A DNA stretch of 64,000 bases from Nodosilinea sp. FACHB-141 (GCF_014696135.1 NZ_JACJPP010000011.1:806001-870000); one strand, 5' to 3'; counted from the first letter of the stretch, positions 8,544 to 18,072 are shown. Program-made: numbers and translations. Notes: generated by a model not told the origin, from the letters alone.

Positions 8544-10358
8544 CTATTCTCCCATCACGTAATCTTCATCAAATTCTTGTGGTACCGCCGACTTTCTAAC
8601 TCCTACCATGGGCTTGAATACATGGGCGTAGAAGTCGTACTCAAACTTGCTCATCATCTCCTGCTCGTTCTGCACCGTCAAGCTCGTTTTCTTTGCCTCA
8701 TGCTGTATCGTTAATACGATCTTCTCCGCAACCCATAAGTACTTTCCTCTTCCGTCTGGCGTTAGCGTCGCTTTCGCGGTGACATTTACCGGGTTGTGGG
8801 CGAAGATACCTTGCTGTGAACAGTATTCCACGATCGTTTTCTCCAGGGGAATCATCTGCGTGTTCATGTCATATGTTCCTGCCACCAGATTCCCCACCTT
8901 GTTCGCGCCTCCTATGGCGCTTCCCACCAGATGCAGCCACTCCCATGTATTATTCTCTGCATCCTCTATTCCTACAGTCCTCGCATAATTGTATGCTGAC
9001 ATTCCGCCCATCGCGACGTCCCTAGTCACTGACTCATCGCCCCGTCTGCATGGCGCAGTAAGCTGCAACATACTCGTCACTTCGCGACTATCACTTTCCT
9101 TGATCGCTGGTTTCCCAGTACCTGCGGCCGCGTTTTCACGGACACCTCTCATGGCCGTTCGTTTTCCATAGTACCTAGTCATGGCTAGCATTGGCTGGTC
9201 GAGCAACAATTCTAGTCCCTTGAACTTGTCCGCATGTACCTTCTTTACATCTGCCTCTTTCTCACTCGGATATGCCCAGATATCATTGTCCTCTGCCAGA
9301 TTCCTTATCATGGCATCGTCTGAGAACACAAACCCCACGCCGTTCGATACCGCTCGGCTCCGCACATTGAAATTTTTCGTTTCGCTCCCTAGCTCGGCCA
9401 ATCTGGCCAACGCGTCCTTTTTCAGCTTTTCTGCTCCCCCAGCTTCGTTCCCATAATCTATAACGTAATAGCCTTTCCCTGTTTCCAGATAGTTTATTAA
9501 TCCTTCTAACTGTTCTTTTCCTAACGACTCGAAGCGCACCTCCCTCGACATGTCCCCCGCCTGGATGCGCCGTGTGCACTGCACCTTAGCGCTCACCCTG
9601 GCTTGCATGCTCTCCTTCCGTCCATCTGCCCCCTTGTTCTGTACCTCTTCTCCGCTTTGCTGCACCACATGAGTCAACTCATGGGCAATTAACTCCTGCC
9701 CCCCTTTACTCCCCGGATCATACGCCCCCTGCCGGAAGAACACATCCTGCCTCGTCGTAAATGCCCTCGCCTGAATCGACCGATTCAACTTGTCTGCCTT
9801 TGTATCTGTATGAACCTTCACCCCACTAAAATCCGCCCCCATTGCCTGCCCCATTGACTGTTGCAGACCTGCATCTAAAGCCTTGCCATTTCCTTTAGCA
9901 CTATTTATATCCTTGTCCAGATCCATTGAAGCTTCCCCTATTGCGATCTCGTCCATTCGTAATAGTGAGCTATTCTCTGGTTTTGCCTGAATTTCTTCCT
10001 CTTCCGGGGCTTCGGTTCGCTGTACAGACTGACCCTGAGATGGTTGGGGAGAAACGGGGGCATTAATTTGTTGTACCACCTGGGATGCTACCCGATCAGC
10101 TTCCTGTTCGTACTTGTCATTCGGTTGACCGATTGTCAGCTTTGCCTGAATTGGAAACAGCGACGATGCTCCCCCCAACTCACCCGATAACCCCAAAAAC
10201 TGGGGTCGTTGAGAGATGTCATAAATCGGCTCAATTGCAACACTGTCCTCGGGCTGTTTTGCTACCCGCGAGGCAGCTGTCGTTCTTCCTAGCGTTCTCG
10301 CTGCTGCGTGTCCCTTTAACCGGCTCTGGTGCAAAACTCCCGTCATTACAGCCCTCAA
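8544..10358 (-). CDS. eCIS payload-like protein C with DUF4157 and putative nuclease end
   Basis: 604 residues. The shared leader is followed by NDKYEQEADRVASQV and a Gln/Pro/Glu linker. A complete DUF4157 domain (about 145-240) ends in ELIAHELTHVVQQSG. The distal ~130 residues contain WEWLHLVGSAIGGANKVGNLVAGTYDMNTQMIP, an H...G...N...N arrangement like non-specific DNA/RNA endonuclease (beta-beta-alpha metal) toxins; that function is inferred. It is the payload gene nearest the eCIS and the only one without an RT fragment upstream. A second start (MTGVLHQ) lies four codons in and matches the other leaders better. Confidence 0.78.
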   Translation of the reverse strand: MRAVMTGVLHQSRLKGHAAARTLGRTTAASRVAKQPEDSVAIEPIYDISQRPQFLGLSGELGGASSLFPIQAKLTIGQPNDKYEQEADRVASQVVQQINAPVSPQPSQGQSVQRTEAPEEEEIQAKPENSSLLRMDEIAIGEASMDLDKDINSAKGNGKALDAGLQQSMGQAMGADFSGVKVHTDTKADKLNRSIQARAFTTRQDVFFRQGAYDPGSKGGQELIAHELTHVVQQSGEEVQNKGADGRKESMQARVSAKVQCTRRIQAGDMSREVRFESLGKEQLEGLINYLETGKGYYVIDYGNEAGGAEKLKKDALARLAELGSETKNFNVRSRAVSNGVGFVFSDDAMIRNLAEDNDIWAYPSEKEADVKKVHADKFKGLELLLDQPMLAMTRYYGKRTAMRGVRENAAAGTGKPAIKESDSREVTSMLQLTAPCRRGDESVTRDVAMGGMSAYNYARTVGIEDAENNTWEWLHLVGSAIGGANKVGNLVAGTYDMNTQMIPLEKTIVEYCSQQGIFAHNPVNVTAKATLTPDGRGKYLWVAEKIVLTIQHEAKKTSLTVQNEQEMMSKFEYDFYAHVFKPMVGVRKSAVPQEFDEDYVMGE

Positions 10359-10450
10359 TAAAGGTGACTAAAAACTGCCCCGCCCCATAGCGGCAATCTT
10401 TCCAATCTTAGGTTCGAGCGCCCCAGCAAAAACAAAGATTCGCTAAACTT

Positions 10451-10804
10451 CTAAGCCGTTTTCACTTTGCTCGTTGTTACAATCTTCAACTGGTTGCCAT
10501 AGGAACTTTGCATCATATCCCCCTGCACCAGTACCTTCTTTTGCAACTTGGTACTCTTTGCCGTCAGCTTCACCGTTTCCTGCCCCGTTACCGGCACTGG
10601 TGGTCCAGAAGGGGGAGTCTGAACCCCCGTAAACATAAACTTGCATTCCGCCTCATAAATCACAGATTGCCCCCCCACCTTCAGCTTGGGGTATGCCTTC
10701 ACCTGTACTGGCAAGGCCGTCCAGGCCCCAGTCTGTGCAGGTGAGTAGGGCATTGCACCTGGTACAGCAACCACGGTTCCTTGAAGAGCGATCGCCTTTC
10801 CCAT
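10451..10804 (-). CDS. Small PAAR-like protein of the eCIS locus (tentative Cis10)
   Basis: 117 residues, beta-strand rich. It starts GKAIALQGTVVAVPGAMPYS and has a strand repeat toward the end (KKVLVQGDMMQSSYGNQLKIV). Small proteins of this kind in eCIS loci are taken as PAAR/DUF4280-like tips that sharpen the spike, and no other PAAR gene is seen in this cluster. It is divergent from the ATPase gene at 10977 and begins the leftward payload group. The identification is moderate because no His/Cys zinc cluster typical of PAAR is visible. Confidence 0.55.
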   Translation of the reverse strand: MGKAIALQGTVVAVPGAMPYSPAQTGAWTALPVQVKAYPKLKVGGQSVIYEAECKFMFTGVQTPPSGPPVPVTGQETVKLTAKSTKLQKKVLVQGDMMQSSYGNQLKIVTTSKVKTA

Positions 10805-10976
10805 GATTTGAACCTTTTACTGAAGCCAGTTGTTTATCCTCGACACCTGCACTGGCGATACCCAAGCTATTGCATCGAAATCAGCCCTCACTATACTCAC
10901 GGTGAGACAAAACTATGTCAGGATGAAACGAAAGTTTTAGTCTAGCCTGCAAACTTCATCAACCACAACTCGTATA
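10805..10976. promoter_or_regulatory. Divergent control region between payload and eCIS genes
   Basis: 172 bp separate the leftward PAAR-like/payload genes from the rightward ATPase gene. A TATACT box lies near 10899, inside a small inverted repeat (CTCAC...GTGAG). Both gene groups must be started from here or nearby. No known operator is recognised. Confidence 0.4.
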
Positions 10977-13082
10977 ATGACGTCTGTTTTCAAGTCGCCT
11001 CTAGACGAGTTGCTGCCTGCTCTCCATGTGCTCGACGGTCTGCTAGAGCGCAGCTCACAGTTGGCAGAAGCTTTGCACAGCGGCGGAGAAAGAGCAGCAA
11101 CGCCGCAGAATGCAGGCAGTCTCCGTCAACCTGAACTCGCCCTTCCTCCTGGCTATCCCCGCTATAGCCCCGCACAATCTACTGAAATGCCATCGAGTCA
11201 AATCCAGCCTTCCTCCCGGCTAGGGTTGCTGCAACAGCAGTTTGACTTACCTATATTTGACCTGGACGTAATCCTGATTGCTCTAGCTCCAGAACTCGAT
11301 CGCCGCTATGAGCAAATCTACGCCTATTTACAGCAGGATGGGCGCAGCGTTCGGCCCAGCGTTAACCTGGTGCTGAATTTGCTATGTGCGGATGCAGCGG
11401 AGAAACTACAACGGCGATCGCATTTTGCCCCCATTGCCCCATTGCGGCATAATGATCTGCTGCAACTTTCCCCACCCCAACCCACCAACCAGTCTTCCCT
11501 GCTGGCGCAGGAGATTAGCCTTGACCCAGCGATCGTTCGCTATCTCCTGCATGAAACGGGATTAGATGCCGACTTCAGCCCCAGTCGTTCACTCATTCTG
11601 GCAACGGTTCCCGCAGAACAGACAGACTTACCTGCCCCCCTGGTGCAGCAAATCAGTGCCATTGCTCAAAACTCTTCCTCTACCCAACCGATCCGGCTCT
11701 ACCTACAAGGTCCCGATGCCGTCACATCTCATCAATTTGCTCAGGTACTTGCCCACCAATTAAGTCGTCCCTTACTAATCGTCGATTTAGATGACTTGAT
11801 TCGGCAACCAGAACAATTTCGGCAACGGTTAAAGCGACTAGGACGAAATGCCTGGTTGCAAAACACAGTTCTCTATCTGCACTCAGTTGATAGCCTGCAT
11901 CAAGACACCACTAACCATTTGTATCCCTTCTTAATCAATCTCCTGGCAGAGACTAATGCCCCCATCGTCGTTGCGGGTCGTCAATCCTGGCAGCCTTCCG
12001 CCGATTGGGGTTTAGGCATAGTGACAATTTCCCTCACGGTTCCGGGCTTTGGCGATCGCCTTAAATGCTGGAAGACCCGTTTAGCCAGCGTAGGACTAAC
12101 GGTTGAGCAAGGCACCATTGAGGCTCTAGCCGATCGCTTTCAGCTAACTCCCACACAAATTCAAGGTGCGATCGCCACTACTCAAAACCAGCTAGCTTAT
12201 GAACTGGAGCCTGCATCAATCGAGGCAGTGTTGTTTCAGGCTGCCCGGAATCAGTCGGGCCACCATCTCAACAGGTTGACCCAGCCTATTCAGCCCCGCT
12301 ATGTTTGGTCAGATTTGGTGCTGCCAGCGGTGCAGTTTGAGCAGCTTCAAGAAGTCTGTACCCATCTACAACATCGGCACACTGTATTTGAAACCTGGGG
12401 CTTTGATCACAAACTATCCCTAGGAAAAGGCGTTAACGCCCTATTTGCCGGGCCTTCGGGTACAGGTAAGACAATGGCAGCAGAAGTCATCGCCAAATCC
12501 CTGCAACTCGACCTTTACCGTATCGATCTGTCCCAAGTCGTAAGTAAATACATCGGTGAAACCGAAAAAAACCTCAGCCAAATCTTCACGGCTGCAGCAA
12601 GCACCAATGCTATTCTTCTATTTGATGAAGCCGATTCTTTGTTTGGCAAACGCACTGAAATCAAAGACTCCCACGATCGCTATGCCAACATCGAAGTGGG
12701 CTACTTATTGCAGCAAATGGAAGCCTATGAAGGCTTAGCCATTCTCACGACAAATCTGAAGAGTAATCTAGACGAGGCCTTTATCCGACGTTTGCGGTTC
12801 ATCATAGACTTTCCTCTTCCATCGGTTCAAGAACGGTACCGAATTTGGCAGCATATTTGGCCTCAGTCTCTACCCCTCGACTCAGAAATCAATTGGATTG
12901 TTGTGGCTAAACAGTTTGATCTGACTGGAGGAAACATTCGCAACATTGCCTTGGCGACTGCATTTCTAGCCGCTAACGAAGGAGACAAAGTAACCATTTC
13001 CCATATCCAACAGGCGATCCGCCGCGAGTATCAAAAGATGGGCAAACCGATGACGAATGAAGCTTTTGAAGATTTATCTTGA
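10977..13082 (+). CDS. eCIS AAA+ ATPase (Afp15/Cis15-like)
   Basis: 701 residues. The N-terminal ~430 residues include a degenerate ATPase-like domain typical of tandem AAA eCIS ATPases. The C-terminal AAA+ domain has Walker A GPSGTGKT at ~491-498, Walker B ILLFDEAD at ~545-552, a sensor-1-like ILTTNLKSNLDEAF and the arginine region FIRRLRF. The family is needed for assembly or disassembly of contractile injection systems. It is the first rightward gene of the cluster, 220 bp before the DUF4255 gene. ATG 10977 overlaps a TATAAT-like string. Confidence 0.88.
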   Translation: MTSVFKSPLDELLPALHVLDGLLERSSQLAEALHSGGERAATPQNAGSLRQPELALPPGYPRYSPAQSTEMPSSQIQPSSRLGLLQQQFDLPIFDLDVILIALAPELDRRYEQIYAYLQQDGRSVRPSVNLVLNLLCADAAEKLQRRSHFAPIAPLRHNDLLQLSPPQPTNQSSLLAQEISLDPAIVRYLLHETGLDADFSPSRSLILATVPAEQTDLPAPLVQQISAIAQNSSSTQPIRLYLQGPDAVTSHQFAQVLAHQLSRPLLIVDLDDLIRQPEQFRQRLKRLGRNAWLQNTVLYLHSVDSLHQDTTNHLYPFLINLLAETNAPIVVAGRQSWQPSADWGLGIVTISLTVPGFGDRLKCWKTRLASVGLTVEQGTIEALADRFQLTPTQIQGAIATTQNQLAYELEPASIEAVLFQAARNQSGHHLNRLTQPIQPRYVWSDLVLPAVQFEQLQEVCTHLQHRHTVFETWGFDHKLSLGKGVNALFAGPSGTGKTMAAEVIAKSLQLDLYRIDLSQVVSKYIGETEKNLSQIFTAAASTNAILLFDEADSLFGKRTEIKDSHDRYANIEVGYLLQQMEAYEGLAILTTNLKSNLDEAFIRRLRFIIDFPLPSVQERYRIWQHIWPQSLPLDSEINWIVVAKQFDLTGGNIRNIALATAFLAANEGDKVTISHIQQAIRREYQKMGKPMTNEAFEDLS

Positions 13083-13210
13083 GTAGGCATCAAATATTAA
13101 GATCCAAACCTAGCAAACAACATTGACAAGTTCAGGATAATATTAAGAAATGTGAAAAATTGCCTAGATTTTATAACCCTTTGAATCTCGGATTTTTATT
13201 TATTTCGGTA

Positions 13211-13216
13211 TATAAT
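13211..13216 (+). promoter_or_regulatory. Possible -10 box of the eCIS structural operon
   Basis: TATAAT lies in the AT-rich 220-bp gap after the ATPase gene, about 90 bp before the DUF4255 start. No -35 at standard spacing is convincing (TTGAAT is 24 bp upstream). It would allow the structural genes to be expressed separately from the ATPase. Confidence 0.3.
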
Positions 13217-13303
13217 CGAGGGGGTTTGAATAGACACAAGTATTTCTTGGCTAGCAATAGCTTTCTACCTAGATTTAAGCTTATTTACATATAGACATTT
13301 AAA

Positions 13304-13894
13304 ATGCTTCATGATCTAGATCTGACGATCGAAGAACTTCTAAAGATTGAATTGCCAGATCGATTTGGAGATAGTGTTTCTACAACGCCGATAGCAGTCA
13401 CTTTCGTGACACCTAGTCCAGAATTTATAGTTACGCTTCCAGCACTCAATTTATTTCTTTACGATATTCGACAAAACCAGGAACTCCGCAGTAGCAGTTG
13501 GTCTGTGGCTCGACAAAGCGATGGAACAGCAACGCGAGAACCCCCCCTGGTACGAATCGACTGTTCATATCTAATCACGATGTGGACGAGTGATTCTAAA
13601 GATTTCGCAACAGAGCACCAGATTTTGGGCGAGGTAATACAAGCATTGATGAATAACTTTACATTGCCGCCAACTGTATTGCAGGGAAGACTGGTGGGCA
13701 GCGATTTGCCTTTGAGGGCGTCGGTGTTGGAACAAGCAAAGTTGCAAAGCTTAGGTGAGTTTTGGCAGGCCATGGGAGGGAAGCCTAAAGCAACCCTTAA
13801 CTACACTGTCACTATTCCCATGACTGTAAATACAGAGATACAAAATCTGCCATTGGTGACGAATTTTCAGGTTTCGGTGGAAAGTAATGACTAA
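13304..13894 (+). CDS. DUF4255 tail terminator/cap protein (Afp16/Cis16-like)
   Basis: A 196-residue DUF4255 family protein: N-terminal LDLTIEELLKIELP, the core PALNLFLYDIRQNQELRSS, and RIDCSYLITMWTSDSKDFATEHQILGEV. In AFP/PVC-type particles the equivalent caps the tube and sheath at the distal end and fixes particle length. It overlaps the next reading frame by 8 bp, the pattern of a tight structural operon. Confidence 0.88.
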   Translation: MLHDLDLTIEELLKIELPDRFGDSVSTTPIAVTFVTPSPEFIVTLPALNLFLYDIRQNQELRSSSWSVARQSDGTATREPPLVRIDCSYLITMWTSDSKDFATEHQILGEVIQALMNNFTLPPTVLQGRLVGSDLPLRASVLEQAKLQSLGEFWQAMGGKPKATLNYTVTIPMTVNTEIQNLPLVTNFQVSVESND

Positions 13895-14598
13895 AACACT
13901 GCCAATTAGTCCTCCTATTCATCATCGAGTTACAATTTGCGGTAGAGTTTCGATTGGGTTCAAGTTGCAGGATGAGGATAATTGGACACTTCTACCCCAA
14001 CCAGTCCGACAAGCTCAAGTAGAAGCTATTAGCGCGCCTCCAACTTTTCAGCGTCAGTTATCTCTCAAGTCTCTCAGCCACGGACCGAACTGGGGCTCTT
14101 TATCCGATCGCCCCGATCGCACTCATGCCGCAGAAGATGGCTCCTTTTACTTCATAGATTTACCCCCCCGGCAAGTACGCACTAAAGGCAACTTGTCCTC
14201 GACAGTCAACTTGTCTTCAAGGAGTTGAAGCAGATGTGAAGATCGACAATGAAGAAAAATTAGAGTGGAAAGAGTTAATACTGGCCACCACTGGTATCGT
14301 AGGTTAGGTCAAGACTAAATCATCAAATCCAAATGAGTTTGTTCCAGTATTGCACGCACGAGTTCAGGTTGTGAATGGCAGCGAACAGACGCGATGCGAT
14401 GGCAAAGGCGACTTCCAACTTCTGAACTTAGAAGCTCCAGAGCCCCCTCCTGCCCGCAACCTTCAACTTCAGATTTCTGCTCCTGGATATAACACTTGCA
14501 CACAGAATGTTGATCTTTTGCGAGGCGCTGTTTACTCCTTGCCTGGTATTCAACTCACCAAAAAAGTGCCAGCCAAAGTCAATGGTACTCCAGCCTAA
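13887..14598 (+). pseudogene. Carboxypeptidase-regulatory-like domain protein, broken by frameshift and stop
   Basis: The first part (113 residues from 13887) has RVTICGRVSIGF and AEDGSFYFIDLPP; the last part (to 14598) has ARVQVVNGSEQTRCDGKGDFQLLNL and LQISAPGYNTCTQNVDLL. Both are typical of the Ig-like carboxypeptidase regulatory fold found next to DUF4255 genes in cyanobacterial eCIS. Between them the frame slips near 14190-14225, beside a duplicated AACTTGTC-TC string, and meets an in-frame TAG just before VKTKSSNPNEFVPVLHARVQ. Either the gene is decayed or the assembly has errors here. The surrounding genes are intact. Confidence 0.7.
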
Positions 14599-14622
14599 TT
14601 ATTACTTGAGGAATCACCCACA

Positions 14623-16362
14623 ATGACGACTTATCTCTCCCCTGGTATCTACGTTAAAGAAGTATCGTCTGGTGCTGTCTCGATCGCCGGAGTGGGCACC
14701 AGTACTGCGGGTTTTATTGGCGTTCTTGACTCTGCTGACTCTCCAGATTCAAATCCTACTGTCCCAAGAGGCTCAGGCGATAGTAATCCTTCACCTGAGC
14801 CTCTTGGGACAGATAAGCCCACTCCAGTCAGTTCTGGAGGGGCTGAAGTCACAGCCAAGGGTAGTGCTATTGAGCGAAAGTCCTTTACCTTTGACGTAAA
14901 ATCTCCCTTCGGGGGTGAGACATCAAAGTATACATTCTTTCCGGAGGGCGACGAAAGGAACACTGCACCAAATTCTTTAGAGGTTGAAGGAGATTCGTTT
15001 AAGATTACGGATAAAACAGCGACTATTACATTCACAACAGCAATTCCTGCCGGGAAAAAGCTGCTAGCGACTTACACACTTCCATCTCAGCCTACACCTC
15101 CAGCTCCGCCTACACCTGCCCCGCAAACCTCAACAAATCCTAGATATGTATTGCAAAAGGTGATTGGCGAAGTCGTTGGTAAGGGGGATGGCACAAAGAC
15201 AAAATTTGCTCTCAGTCGCTACCCGGTTGGTAACCAAGGTGTAGCTGTCACAGTAGGAACAGGCAATCAGCCCACTGTCACAGTTAATAATGATCTGGAG
15301 AAGCAGGTTTCCACCATTACACTTAACTCGCCTCCTTCAGCTGATGCACAAATTACCGTCGATTACTATCCGCTATCCGTTGCTGGTGGAGAAGTGCAGT
15401 TGTGTACCAACTTTACCGAGTTCAAAAAGTCCTTTGGTGATTTTTCAACTGTTGAAGGACAATCCAATCTGGCTCATGCCGTTTATGGTTTTTTCCGGAA
15501 TGGTGGTACCCGCTGTTTTGTAACTTGGGTTGCTACAAAAAACATTGACACTGCACTAGAAGACTTTGCCGCTATTGATGAAATTGCGATTGTGGCGGCT
15601 CCTGGCTCTACTGATCTAGCAACATTAGGAAAGCTCTCTGATCATTGCCAGGCTCTGGGCGATCGCGTCGCCATCTTCGATGCTCTCCGGGTTTTGAAAT
15701 CTGCAGAACCTGGTCAAGATGGGAATCCAGGGGAATCTGGTTACGCTGCACTCTACTACCCCTGGATTCAAGTTCTTGACCCTGCTACGAATCAAAATAA
15801 GTATGTCCCACCTAGCGGTCATATTGCTGGAGTTTATGCCCGAGTGGATGCTCAGCGGGGTGTTCACAAAGCTCCTGCCAATGAAGTCGTTCTAGGAGCT
15901 ATTGGCTTAGAGACTGCTCTCACCCGCGCTAAACAAGATGGGCTAAATCCTAAAGGGGTAAACTGCATTCGCAATCTCAATGGCAACATTACGGTTTGGG
16001 GTGCTCGCACTTGGGGAGGCGATGACAACGGTGAGTTTAAATACATCAACATTCGGCGTTTGTTTAACTACCTGCGAGAATCGATTGACGAAGGGACTCA
16101 ATGGGTGGTTTTTGAGCCAAATAGTCCTGAACTCTGGGCCAGGGTTCGTCGCAGCGTCACGGCATTTTTGACGATGGTTTGGCGCAGTGGAGCCTTGTTT
16201 GGTGCAACACCGGAAGAAGCCTTTTTTGTGCAGTGCGATGCAGAAACCAATCCACCGGAAGCACGGGATGCAGGGCAACTGAACGTCAAGATTGGAGTTG
16301 CCGTAGTTAAGCCTGCCGAATTTGTCATTTTTGAGCTGAGTCAGTGGTCTGGAGGGAAGTAA
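14623..16362 (+). CDS. eCIS contractile sheath protein 1 (phage-tail-sheath family)
   Basis: 579 residues. It opens with the classic sheath start YLSPGIYVKEVSSGAVSIAGVGTSTAGFIG and ends with the conserved contraction core (WGARTWGG, YINIRRLFNYLRESI, RSVTAFLTMVWRSGALFGATPEEAFFVQCD). Residues ~45-270 hold an extra surface domain rich in Pro/Thr, so it is longer than sheath 2. A 19-bp inverted repeat is embedded in that region. The sheath stores the energy that drives the inner tube through a target membrane. It ends in TAATG, overlapping the next start. Confidence 0.93.
   Translation: MTTYLSPGIYVKEVSSGAVSIAGVGTSTAGFIGVLDSADSPDSNPTVPRGSGDSNPSPEPLGTDKPTPVSSGGAEVTAKGSAIERKSFTFDVKSPFGGETSKYTFFPEGDERNTAPNSLEVEGDSFKITDKTATITFTTAIPAGKKLLATYTLPSQPTPPAPPTPAPQTSTNPRYVLQKVIGEVVGKGDGTKTKFALSRYPVGNQGVAVTVGTGNQPTVTVNNDLEKQVSTITLNSPPSADAQITVDYYPLSVAGGEVQLCTNFTEFKKSFGDFSTVEGQSNLAHAVYGFFRNGGTRCFVTWVATKNIDTALEDFAAIDEIAIVAAPGSTDLATLGKLSDHCQALGDRVAIFDALRVLKSAEPGQDGNPGESGYAALYYPWIQVLDPATNQNKYVPPSGHIAGVYARVDAQRGVHKAPANEVVLGAIGLETALTRAKQDGLNPKGVNCIRNLNGNITVWGARTWGGDDNGEFKYINIRRLFNYLRESIDEGTQWVVFEPNSPELWARVRRSVTAFLTMVWRSGALFGATPEEAFFVQCDAETNPPEARDAGQLNVKIGVAVVKPAEFVIFELSQWSGGK
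14759..14812. repeat. 19-bp perfect inverted repeat inside the sheath gene
   Basis: Two perfect 19-bp arms (14759-14777 and 14794-14812) around a 16-base loop encode VPRGSGDSNPSPEPLG in frame. They fall in the variable surface loop region of sheath 1, and resemble in-frame insertion of a small palindromic repeat. Confidence 0.75.
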
Positions 16363-17582
16363 TGCAAACCGAACTTCCTTCGCTACCAGGGCTTTACTGG
16401 CAGGATGTATTTCCACCTAAACCCGTTCTGCCCCTAACAGGAGTACCTGCTTTTTTAGGGGTATGCCTTCAAAAAGACGGGAAATCTGTATATGAGGTCA
16501 ATCAGCCGCAGGTTTTTCATCTTTGGACTCAGTTTCAAGAAAAATTTGGGCCTGAAACACCGGGCAGTTACATAGCCGCCGCAGTACGAGGCTTTTTTGA
16601 AAACGGTGGCCGTGATTGCATTGTGGTCTGGCTAGACATATCAAAGGAAGCACTGGAAAAATGTTTAACGGCAGATTCTGTTATAGACCCAGCAGACCTG
16701 CTCTGTGCACCAGATATTAAGGAAGCACTGGAAAAAGTTAAGGAAGCACTGGAAAAATGTTTAACGGCAGATTCTGTTATGGACACAGCAGACCTGATCT
16801 GTGCACCAGATATTACTGATCAGAAAATACAAGCCAAAATCTTAGAGCATTGTGCAAAGATGGGCGATCGCTTCGCCATTCTGGATACGCCTTACTCATC
16901 TGATTTAGCAACCCTGAAGGCAAATGGAGAAGAGCTAAAAAAAAGACCTGATAATGACTACGGAGCCATCTATGGTCCCTGGCTCAAAACACCACACAGA
17001 GAAGACGCTGTACCGCCCTGTGGTCATGTAGCGGGAGTGTATGCAGCCTGCGATCGCGCCAATACTCCCCGTGCTCCTGCCAACATTGCCTTGGAAGGAG
17101 TCTTAGATGTTGCAGCCTTATCCCGAGAGCAACAAACTCAGTTAGCCCAACTTTCTGAGACTCCAATTAATGGCATTCGCAGTCTGCGAGGACGGGGAGT
17201 GCGTATTTGGGGTGCCCGCACGCTGAGTTCTGATCCTCAATGGCGCTATGTGAATGTGCGCCGATTGGCGATCACCATCCACCGTTGGATTGCCCTCAAT
17301 TTGGCGGATGTTGCCTTTGAGACAAACGACTTTCGCCTATGGGTACGAATCGAGCGAGAGTTAAATGCCTATCTGCAAACTCTATGGCAGCAAGGGCATC
17401 TCCAGGGCGCAACACCTGATGAAGCCTTTAGAGTACGCTGCAATGGAGAGACAAATCCTCTAGAAATGCGCGATCGCGGTGAACTCATAACATTCATTGA
17501 ATTTGCTCCAACAATTCCTAATGAATTTATTCAACTGCGGCTGATTCACGGTGACACAGGGGTTGCGATCGCTGCCTCTTGA
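16362..17582 (+). CDS. eCIS contractile sheath protein 2
   Basis: About 406 residues from ATG 16362, which overlaps the previous stop as TAATG; this start matches the sheath pattern better than upstream codons. It has PSLPGLYWQDVFPPKPV at the start and the sheath core WGARTLSSDPQWRYVNVRRLAITIHRWI and ATPDEAFRVRC near the end. Residues ~95-160 contain a tandem duplication of 32 codons (units starting at 16646 and 16742: KEALEKCLTADSV...). Two different sheath subunits in one operon are usual for eCIS; the shorter one often sits next to the baseplate. Confidence 0.9.
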   Translation: MQTELPSLPGLYWQDVFPPKPVLPLTGVPAFLGVCLQKDGKSVYEVNQPQVFHLWTQFQEKFGPETPGSYIAAAVRGFFENGGRDCIVVWLDISKEALEKCLTADSVIDPADLLCAPDIKEALEKVKEALEKCLTADSVMDTADLICAPDITDQKIQAKILEHCAKMGDRFAILDTPYSSDLATLKANGEELKKRPDNDYGAIYGPWLKTPHREDAVPPCGHVAGVYAACDRANTPRAPANIALEGVLDVAALSREQQTQLAQLSETPINGIRSLRGRGVRIWGARTLSSDPQWRYVNVRRLAITIHRWIALNLADVAFETNDFRLWVRIERELNAYLQTLWQQGHLQGATPDEAFRVRCNGETNPLEMRDRGELITFIEFAPTIPNEFIQLRLIHGDTGVAIAAS

Positions 17583-17619
17583 CCGGTTTTTCTAATCTCA
17601 AAATTTAAGGAGACCAACA

Positions 17620-18072
17620 ATGCCGAATGCTAAAGCTCCGCATCAGCCTGATCCCTACATGGGGTATAACTTCTTCGTGGAATGGAACGGTATTATTCAT
17701 GCGGGATTCCGAGAGTGTAGCGGCTTAGCAGCCACCCGCACCTCCCACGACTATCGAGAAGGCACTGACCCATCTACGATGCGAAAGCTTGGAGGAATGA
17801 AGACCTACCCCAATATCACCCTGCGTCGCGGGACTACCAATAATCGGGAGCTATGGGACTGGTGGCAAACCAACGCCGAAGGAGTTGAAATGCGTCGGGA
17901 TATTTCTATTGTGATGCTTGACCATACCGGGGAGGAAAAAATTCGCTGGAATCTGACCCATTGCTGGCCCACCACCTGGACTGCACCTGGATTTAATGCC
18001 ACCTCTGAAGAAGTGGCGATCGAAGCTTTGGAGCTGGTGCATGAAGGCTTAACCGTTGATACATGGTCGTAA
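17620..18072 (+). CDS. eCIS inner tube protein 1 (gp19/Afp1-like)
   Basis: A 150-residue tail-tube protein with the family start DPYMGYNFFVEWNGIIHAGFRECSGL, then TYPNITLRRGTTNNRELWDWW and the ending EEVAIEALELVHEGLTVD. It should polymerise into the hollow inner tube that is expelled on contraction. A good AAGGAG-type ribosome site lies upstream of ATG 17620. The next gene overlaps its end. Confidence 0.93.
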   Translation: MPNAKAPHQPDPYMGYNFFVEWNGIIHAGFRECSGLAATRTSHDYREGTDPSTMRKLGGMKTYPNITLRRGTTNNRELWDWWQTNAEGVEMRRDISIVMLDHTGEEKIRWNLTHCWPTTWTAPGFNATSEEVAIEALELVHEGLTVDTWS

